A program made the position numbers and the translations under genes. From contig OX352763.1 in assembly GCA_947095585.1 (NCBI GenBank), positions 105,751,908-105,815,907 on the forward strand: 64,000 bases of DNA. Direction: 5' to 3'. The notes beneath the pieces are model-generated. The model ran no database searches, was not told where the DNA came from, and worked only from the letters and a program-made list of their open reading frames with translations. Every line of letters begins with the position of its first letter. The stretch's first letter is position 1. This document shows, piece after piece, positions 57,060 to 64,000 of this stretch. Source of the DNA: Nephrocerus scutellatus (lineage: Eukaryota; Arthropoda; Insecta; Diptera; Pipunculidae).

Positions 57060-58845
57060 CTTAATACATATATAGTATATGTATTAAATAAAATAACGAA
57101 GGATCAATAAACTCTTTAGAGCGAATTTTAAAATCAAAAATCTAATTGACTTCTCCTTATAGATGTTGAAAAAGCCTTGGCATAGCATAAGACGCACTTC
57201 TACATCATAAACCTCTGAATAAATTAAGACTTCCTGTCCATATTTAATCCAAATAATTTGTAGTTTCCTTAGCAATAGTTTTTTCCATGCATTTGTCAAA
57301 GACATCTTATCTTTTTTTGTACAATACGTATACATCCGACATAAGATGTCTATCGGACTGTGAATACTCCAATTATAATGACAACACGCAGGATTTTTCA
57401 TCGCATAAGTTTGGTCCCATTATTGAATACTGAAACTTGAAACTACTATTAGTATCCTGCTAGACGATTTAAGACCACTTAGGTACCACTTAAGGTGGGA
57501 TTGCACCTGGTCCTCAAAACTAAGATGACTCTCCAAACAGCAAAGTCTTTTGCTAAACAGCCTTTAATTCCTCACACATAGCCCTTGTAGGTCACCCTCT
57601 TTTAATGCGCGCCATCTACGGATACGCTTTCGTCTAGGTTGGATTTGAAAAATCTGAGGACCGTGACGTTGATGTTCATTCGTTTTACATGTTCTAGCCA
57701 TCTAAAAGGCCCAGTACGTAGTTTATTAATAAGGTCCATGCCGGTGTACAGTTTGTATAATTAATTAGTCATTGAATCTTCCATTACTATGCATTCGCTC
57801 AAAGAGAATCTGCAGAGTTCAAAGAACTCGACTGGATTGATTAAGGTCTTATACCCAGGATTTTCTTAGTCGTCCTGGAGGTGGCTTTATACCACTCAAG
57901 AGCCTTCTTAGCCTAGAGAAACAGCGATTAACCTAACTCTTGTCACCATTTGGTAAAACTTCGGAACATTATTCCTGGAATAGCATATCTCCACGTTTTG
58001 AAAATGTGTTCTTTTTATTTTTTGTCTTCGTAGAGCTCAATAGCTGCTTTCATACTTGCAATCTCTTAAAAAACAAAAAGAAAAGGTTAAACTGTTCACT
58101 AAGGACATGCAACGACCAACTAGCCAGTACGTGGTTAGTTAAGCGTCCGCATATTTGATCCCGAACTCCTGTGGTGGCACCAATCCATCAATTGAACAAC
58201 AACTGCGTTGACCAATATTAGTATATGCTACTTGGAAAGTACTTCAGCATTCCAGAGACTATGTACTTAAGCCATCTTTATGTGTGGAAGTTCTTATTCT
58301 GAAAACAAGGAATGTTTAAAAGAGCCTTACTCAGACAACACCTCACTAACCTGTAGAGTGCCACCTCGCTACTAAATAGACAAACAGTAGGCAAAGTGTC
58401 TTAACAGAGACATTATATAACTCTCGTCAACTTCAAAAACCCGAAAACTACTCCTATTTAGGTCATAGAATAGCAAGCATAGTGCAGGATAATTGGAAAA
58501 AAAGAGGTTGGAAACCGATTAGTAGCTTATTTGCCTGCGATGAAGCCTCACTGGGTCTGTTCTAGTCTTGTAGAACAGCGGAAAATATGCCATCACAAGC
58601 GGTACTCCACAATAAACATGTCACACATGTATTTGTTAATTCACCATAAAAGAATACGATATCCAGTGCATTATTCTGGTTCTAACTCCCCAGGATTTAC
58701 CTGCCACCCTTCTGCATATCATGAGTGCTCTTTTTCATTTTTGTTGAACTGCTTTTTGGTGTTTTTCCCATAGCAGTCTGTTATCAAATATCAGTCTAAA
58801 TTTTTTAACCTCTTACCTTATAGCTATCTCTTCTTAATTAAGGAT
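57060..58845. other. Unrecognised DNA, probably old repeat debris
   Basis: Minus strand near 57600-57720 reads WLEHVKRMNINVTVLRFFKS, faintly like the WLGHV-x-RM tail of RTE-like elements. Nothing else interpretable; frames at 57940-58158 and 58531-58773 are unsupported. Confidence 0.3.
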
Positions 58846-58849
58846 AATC

Positions 58850-59115
58850 GGGTGCATTCGCCCCAGCTTCCTTTTATTGGTCTTGTTTGGGTTTACGCTT
58901 AGTCCCACATCTTGGCACTATCTACTTCTGATATTTAATCCGTGTTGGATTATATCACAGAGCGCTTCTTCGAATTTTCCTCCCGCTACGATGACTATAT
59001 CGTCTGCGTAGCCTTGGGCATAAATTCCTGCTCCAGCTAGTCGCTGAAGTAGTTCATCTACAAGGATGCTCCACAAAAGGGGTGACAGTACCCCACCTTG
59101 TGGTCATTCTCTTTT
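58850..59115 (-). pseudogene. Non-LTR RT palm fragment (YADD), LOA/I-like
   Basis: Minus strand reads GGVLSPLLWSILVDELLQRL, AGAGIYAQGYADDIVIVAGG, KFEEALCDIIQHGLNI, one stop, CQDVGLSVNPNKTNKRKLGR. GG-VLSPLLW and YADD are RT motifs B and C; GLSVNP-x-KT is the conserved following block. One in-frame stop; both flanks lost. Resembles the fragment at 1-165 and is the sort of RT that carries RNase H downstream. Confidence 0.85.
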
Positions 59116-59119
59116 TTAT

Positions 59120-60245
59120 CAGCACCTCTTTTGACAATCTCCTTCATGAACTCCTCAGAAAGATGATCGCTCCTAAGGACTTTTTGTTGTATAGCCTGTT
59201 GTTTGTGCTATGAGATCTTCTTCTACGTATTTATCATTGCATTGCATTCTCTGCATACTCACATGGTACAATAAACTCTTATCTTTGTCTAGGAGATTTT
59301 TTTGCAGGATGACAGGAGCGGAGTTGTAGAGCCAAATATGATCAATACTCCAAAGTGATAAGACAAAATTTAACAACCATCAATGTTCCCACTATACTGA
59401 TTCCTCATGAGCTACCAAATATTCGGCTCAATATTATATAATTTTTTCAAAACCATTATTTCCCTAGCTGAAAGTTGAAATTGCATTTAATTTTTGTTCC
59501 AGAAATGTCAATAAGAGGAGAAAGTCAATGATGGTCAGAACTCAGAAGTCTAATTCGCATTTATATGACTATATCTCCCTCTTCCTCCACTAACGAAACC
59601 GTAACGGATATATGAACACATTTCCAATACGCTTAATACGTCATTAGAATGATGTAACGATGCAACCCATATAGATAAGCCAGGAATTTATAGTTAACTG
59701 CGACTACCGCAGCGCAGACAACAAGGGTGTGACATACGGTGAGCTCGGTTTGGCTGGCATGTTGTCGTTTGGTATCTTAATCTGAAGATAAAACACTAAA
59801 TTGGATTTAATTTGTGAAGCAAAAAACTAACTGTCCAAGTGGTCAGTGCGTGTGCTCGCTCACGTAATAAATAAATGAGATAAGACAGCACAGTTTAGCG
59901 CACCTGGGCGTGTATAGTGTTTTTGTTTTCTTTTTCGAACTGGAATTGAACGGAATTAGGAATACATTCATATCTGATATTAGGTGCAACATCTGACTCC
60001 ATTGTATGTCGTAATCGAGTTCATTAAATAGCACTAACAACAATATTATAAAATGCGAGCACGCAAAGAAGAGTACGCAGCGCTCTGAATTGAGCTTACA
60101 GACGGATGAATGCCTAGAACTGTACACTAACATTGAGTTAGGAACCATACAACAGTGCGGAAGTACGCTGTATGATGCATTATATTTACTCCTCCACGTT
60201 TGGCATACTGCTTAGAGACATTATTTGATCACTGATCTCGGATGC
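59120..60245. other. No recognised feature
   Basis: No element motif; frame 59843-60148 (minus) has no recognisable domain. Confidence 0.35.
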
Positions 60246-60249
60246 ATCA

Positions 60250-60580
60250 AACGAAAGGTCACTTTAATGAGTTGCTAAATAGCCAGCTAACTGAAGAATA
60301 TAAGGCTTTACATTGAACAACAATATGATGCCACCAATAAGGTAAGGTAAGATTAACGAAGCGCCGTGAATTGGCTAAAAAACAAAAAAATCTAAAAACT
60401 AATCGGCCTTCCTCAATATCTGATGGAAGAGTTTGCCAAAAGTGTTACCCTTTGCCCATAACTACATAAAAATGGAGACATTACAAGGTTCACAAATCTT
60501 CAGAGTTGAGTACCGCCTGCAGGCTAATTTCCGATGTTCTAAAAAACAGTGGCTTCATTTCATGTAAAGGAACAACTAAT
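60250..60580 (+). pseudogene. RTE-like family C scrap
   Basis: GAGTTGCTAAATAGCCAGCT and AACTGAAGAATATAAGGC match GAGTTGCTAAATGGCCAGTT and AACTGAGGAATTGGAGGC of the copy at 11998-13400, followed by a decayed motif-0 region and TGGCTTCATTTCATGTAAAG, the counterpart of the CGFIPGKSTT box. Same strand, very mutated. Confidence 0.65.
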
Positions 60581-61034
60581 TATGTGGGTTTCGTGGTTCT
60601 AGTAATAAGTGCTGTTGGTCTACTTAGAATTAAAGAAAAATCACCAAAAAAGCTTTTTATCGTTCCCACCCTATCGGGAATATGTTACAAACGTCCGAGA
60701 GTAATAGCTGTCATGGGATGTTTGTCAATTTGCCATTCAGATATGTCTGTCAGGCCTAGCGAACCAGTGATGCTGGACGATAACAGTGTGTCTACCTGAC
60801 AAATAAGAACTGAGGATGACAGTACCAAAATTAAGAATAACGGGTAGGCTTGAACTTCCTCGCTGCCATGTCCCATAGAAAATGTGTGCCTAATTCAAGG
60901 AGATAATAGCTAAATACCGTGCTCATGCTGGAGGAGCATGATTGCTTAGGCCCAGGTCATCCAGGTAAATAAAGGAGTAAGAAATTGCTAGTCTTTTAAA
61001 AGCCCATGGCCATGACCTTGTCTTGTGCCTTCCG

Positions 61035-61290
61035 TCTCAAAGCCTCAAACTTAAACCTCAAACCCCAAACCTCTAATCTCAAACCTCAAACCTCAAACCT
61101 CAAGCCTACAACCTCAAACCTCAAACCTTAAACCCGAAACCTCAAACCTCAAACCTCGAACCTCAAACCTCAAACCTAAAACCTCAAACATCAAACATCA
61201 AACCTCAAACCTCAAACCACAAACCTCAAACCTCAAACCTCAAACCCCAAACCTCAAATCTCAAATCTTAAACTTCAAACCTCAAACAAC
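61035..61290. repeat. (CCTCAAA)n heptamer array
   Basis: About 35 copies of AACCTCA/CCTCAAA with variants CCTAAAA, CATCAAA, CCCCAAA, CCACAAA, and clusters of TCTCAAA at the ends. C-rich/A-rich strand asymmetry. Confidence 0.9.
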
Positions 61291-61319
61291 AAATCAAGAA
61301 ATCTAAACAGACCGCTAAT

Positions 61320-62685
61320 TTAGAAGAAGTATCACCCAATGTATTATGCCTACAGATTCGAGCCGCGTTCGAGAGTAAAAGCCTTACGGAGAATAATTCG
61401 TGTGGAAAATAAGATTCCGAAGAATCACTATAAATACTGCTTTTTACCTTTCTCCCTAAACATATTCAGTCGCACACCCTCATACTCTCTTCAAATTGAA
61501 TAAGTAATTGATTTCTGGAATCCGCAATCCTTCAAATGGGATTAAGACACGTCCATCATCACCAGAATGTATTTTTCTCTCTCTATGTTTCTACAAAAAA
61601 CAACAACAATAAAACCGTGCACAAAAAGGAAACTTCCACCTTCAGCCCTAAGGGCATCAGCTTGAAATTCAATCGGAGGTTTAGTCGCGCGTCTTCTTCT
61701 GGAATTGATATCGCGAGTACATCTACATCCACCCCGTCCCCTTCCAGCGCATTAAATAGAACAATTCGTGTTGGGTGTTGTTGCGGGTTTTCTCGTATCT
61801 CCACTTGATATTTGGTGTGTAGTAGTACTTGTAGTATAATACACACAATGGAATCAGGCGAGAGGAACTCCCTTGCTCAACTCTCTTCTCCCCATATCTC
61901 TTCTTACAAAACATCCCAAGAAGGACGAAAACTTTTCTATTTTGTTATCCTCAGCAGATCAAGAAGATGAAGAAGATGAAGAGCAAGAACAAGAACAAGA
62001 AAACGATTTTCTTTCCATTTTCCCAACCTCAATCCCATCAATACACCAAATGCCCGCAACGCTAAATCAACCCCTGACTTCTTTCGTTGGCAATTTAAAC
62101 TTGATTTGGTTTATGTAATATATTATGAGATGTACATACATATGTACGAGTATATACTGCAATTGTGTATGTGTGTTAGGCTGTGTGTGTGTATGTATAC
62201 AGCAAAAGACGAGGATCTTCGTTGTCTGAATTTCAATTGGAAAAGAAATTGTTTCTGCCATCATTGCATCAGCATTATCAAATGCACAGTGGGTCAAGTA
62301 GCAGTAAAAAAGCAGGAGCAAACAAGCTTTTTAAGCCGATACACCATCGGCTGTCTTTATGTAGCTTGCGACTTAGTCCCACTTATCAATTCTGATTCCG
62401 GGGAGCATCATTGTCCTGCGTACGACCCTTTATCTCCGCAAAAAGTCAGCATGAGTTCCTTGAAATTTTGGAGCAATCGAATAAAGTGCGTGATAGGCGG
62501 TTGTCAACAGTCTAAAACCTTCATGTGTTGTTAGGAAACCATGCCCTTTGAGAAGATAAAAGTTGGAATCGTCTTTTTCGCGATCGTCAAGACATCCATT
62601 CATGTTCCTTATTAGTCTCTGACTGATAGTACACCTACCTACCTCTTGTGTAGCTATTCCACAGCTATTGCCAGATTTTTCTTCT
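61320..62685. other. Unique non-coding DNA
   Basis: Contains GAAGATGAAGAAGATGAAGA (61963) followed by GAGCAAGAACAAGAACAAG (61981), GTGTGTGTGTATGTATAC (62183). Frames 61536-61808, 61873-62118 and 62106-62534 show no domain and run over simple sequence. Confidence 0.4.
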
Positions 62686-62701
62686 CTAATTTCTGACTTT
62701 A

Positions 62702-62999
62702 ATAATAATAATAATATCGGCGCGACGGACCATGCGGTCCAAGGCCTGACTTCTCGCAACCATTTGTGTTGAGAGCATGCATATATTTTTGCACACAAAT
62801 GGAGGGACCTACAATTTAATGCCGGATCCGAACGGCGAATTGAGAAGCTTTCAGTGACAAGTTATTACTTTCGGACGTTTGTCAAACTTTAGCGAGAGGT
62901 GGGACACCGTGAAAAATACTTTGGTGTTACTGGGATTCAAACCATGAACCCCCTGCTCAGCAGTCCATGCTCCTATCCACTGAGCCATCACGGCGCCCA
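62702..62999 (-). mobile_element. Complete tRNA-derived SINE with 16-bp target duplication
   Basis: 298 bp on the minus strand. 5' head GGGCGCCGTGATGGCTCAGT with an exact A box (TGGCTCAGTGG) and a B box GGTTTGAATCC (one change); body with ACCAAAGTATTTTTCACGG, CTTCTCAATTCGCCGTTCGG, and a 3' region GCCTTGGACCGCATGGTCCG then TCGCGCCG; 3' tail of ATT triplets (62702-62714). The 16-mer CTAATTTCTGACTTTA flanks it exactly (62686-62701 and 63000-63015). Target duplication plus 3' simple tail shows insertion by target-primed reverse transcription. It carries no protein. Other copies: 453-620, 19815-19965; head shared with 29450-29772. Confidence 0.92.
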
Positions 63000-63149
63000 C
63001 TAATTTCTGACTTTAACCCTATAGTAATTATAGTAAGCTATAAGTTCGATAGGCATCAGCTATTACTACTACTAGTGTCGCAAAATAACGACATCTTTTG
63101 GTAACGAAAATAGCGATCTTGAGGGCTTCTTTTCTCTGTACGGAGGACA

Positions 63150-63640
63150 TTTGATTTCTTGGGAAGAGTCTTAAGAATAGTTTCTGATTAATGTCGAGAA
63201 GTGTCTTAGAAATGTTTCCTGTTTGATTTCTGTTATTCTCTTCTTTGAAAGTAGTCTTAGGAATGGTATCTGTTTAACTTCCGCACTTTTCATTCTTAGG
63301 GAGGGTCTTAGAAGTGTTATCTATTTCGTTTATGTTCTACTCTTTCTTGGAAAGAGTCTTACGAATGGTTTCTGATTAATGTCAGCAATTTTCATTGTTA
63401 GGAACAGTCTTAGAGTCTTAGAGTCTTGTTTGACTTTTGCACCTTTCATTCTACGAAGAGTCTTAGAAATGTTTCCTGTTTGATTTTCGTTTCTATCTTC
63501 CTTGAAAAGAGTCTTAGGAATGGTTTCTGTTTAATTTCTAGACTTTTTATCTGTATGATGGGTATTTAAAATGTTTTCTCTTGGATTTCTCTTTCTTGGA
63601 AAGAATCTTGGGAATGTTTTATGTTTAAAAACACAAAGGT
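63150..63640. repeat. ~50-bp degenerate tandem repeat with two alternating forms
   Basis: The landmark GTCTTAGAAATG / GTCTTAGGAATGG recurs at about 63167, 63206, 63255, 63305, 63357, 63408, 63460, 63510, 63606. Forms alternate: one followed by GGTTTCTGTTTAAT, the next by TTTCCTGTTTGATTT, giving a ~100-bp higher-order unit. Confidence 0.75.
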
Positions 63641-63699
63641 TTGTCTGATTCCGAGGCTTTATTTTTATCCCTTTTCTTTTTACATTTCCTCTACCCTTT

Positions 63700-64000
63700 T
63701 ACCCTCTTTGTCATTGTAGTGTATGCAGTGAGGTGTAGATTGCGTCATATCACGTGATAACCTAACCTGATGCGGTCTTCGTACTCTGCACTTTCACAGA
63801 CAAAAGATCTTCTTCCAAGCTCATATATTTTACCAGTCAACTATTTTTTCATATTTTCCAAGCACCGATCATGTATATCAAGCATGTCAAACTCAAATCC
63901 TAACACGGGCCAAATAAAGAATATAAAAGTTTATGTGAGCCACAAAAAAAAAATAAAAGACTTAAATGTTTATAGTAAATTAGGTTTATTTTGAAAAGTA
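63700..64000. other. Window end, possible DNA-transposon edge
   Basis: ATGTCAAACTCAAATCC and CACGGGCCAAATAAAG near 63885-63920, then GAGCCACAAAAAAAAAATA, resemble the ends of some non-autonomous DNA transposons that begin with a GTCAAACTCA...GGGCC motif. Too short to call; the sequence is cut by the window edge. Confidence 0.3.

Noticed and set aside
61035..61290. Telomere remnant
   Set aside because: CCTCAAA is not an insect telomeric unit and the array is short and internal.
62900..62999. Functional tRNA gene
   Set aside because: A and B boxes are present but acceptor and other stems do not pair, and the sequence is the head of a SINE with target duplication.
1..64000. Bacterial or viral insertion (endosymbiont transfer, LTR retrovirus, Maverick)
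   Set aside because: No bacterial operon structure, no gag-protease-integrase set, no LTR pair and no virus-type genes were seen; all RTs are non-LTR type.

Overview
This is a eukaryotic, AT-rich, intron/intergenic-type window from an insect, most likely a fly (Diptera). The evidence is the short consensus introns (65 and 73 bp) in the one host-gene fragment, a DD41D mariner (a group first described from a tephritid fly), several APE-type non-LTR retrotransposons of insect type, and unique blocks rich in CAA/CAT triplets. The species is not determinable from the sequence alone. I find no intact host protein-coding gene, no rRNA, no functional tRNA and no bacterial-type features. Nearly all long open frames belong to mobile elements or are chance frames in low-complexity DNA.

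Layout. 0-4.6 kb: reverse-transcriptase (RT) scrap, a SINE, a decayed non-LTR element (family A), a wedge of host-gene exons (pseudogene, minus strand), then a complete tandem-repeat element (TR1) and a GC-rich 'ACGCG' repeat (TR2). 4.6-7 kb: unique DNA. 7-13.7 kb: RNase H fragment, a rearranged duplicated repeat block, a 118-bp tandem array and an RTE-like retrotransposon (family C). 14-18.5 kb: inverted TR1 copy, unique DNA, a CCAAAAGACC-type array and an almost complete DD41D mariner with TIRs and TA target duplication. 18.8-21 kb: RNase H relic, SINE, RTE-like relic (family D). 21-25 kb: unique DNA. 25-32.6 kb: RNase H fragment, Tc1 end, family A copy nested inside TR1, unique DNA, SINE, family B RT and family A again. 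32.6-45 kb: mostly unique DNA with RTE-like relics, an endonuclease fragment, a nearly continuous family D RT and a long inverted repeat. 46-54 kb: mariner relics, retrotransposon tails, a TR1 copy, a perfectly bounded non-autonomous hAT element, a jockey-type RT and a TR2 array. 54-64 kb: unique DNA, a tRNA-like sequence, RT scraps, a CCTCAAA array, a complete SINE with a 16-bp target duplication and a ~50-bp degenerate tandem repeat.

How it works together. The window is a graveyard of successive insertions: elements are nested (A in TR1), truncated by each other (A against B, SINE against A and B) and mostly broken. Autonomous families (mariner, non-LTR RTs) sit beside non-autonomous ones (SINEs, hAT derivative, TR1, TR2) that would have used such machinery. 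Unique blocks between the elements could hold cis-regulatory DNA or introns of a large gene outside the window, but nothing here proves that. The most interesting items are the two probably undescribed tandem-repeat element families (TR1, TR2), the sharply bounded hAT and SINE copies, the mariner broken by one extra A, and the host-gene pseudo-exons trapped between transposons.
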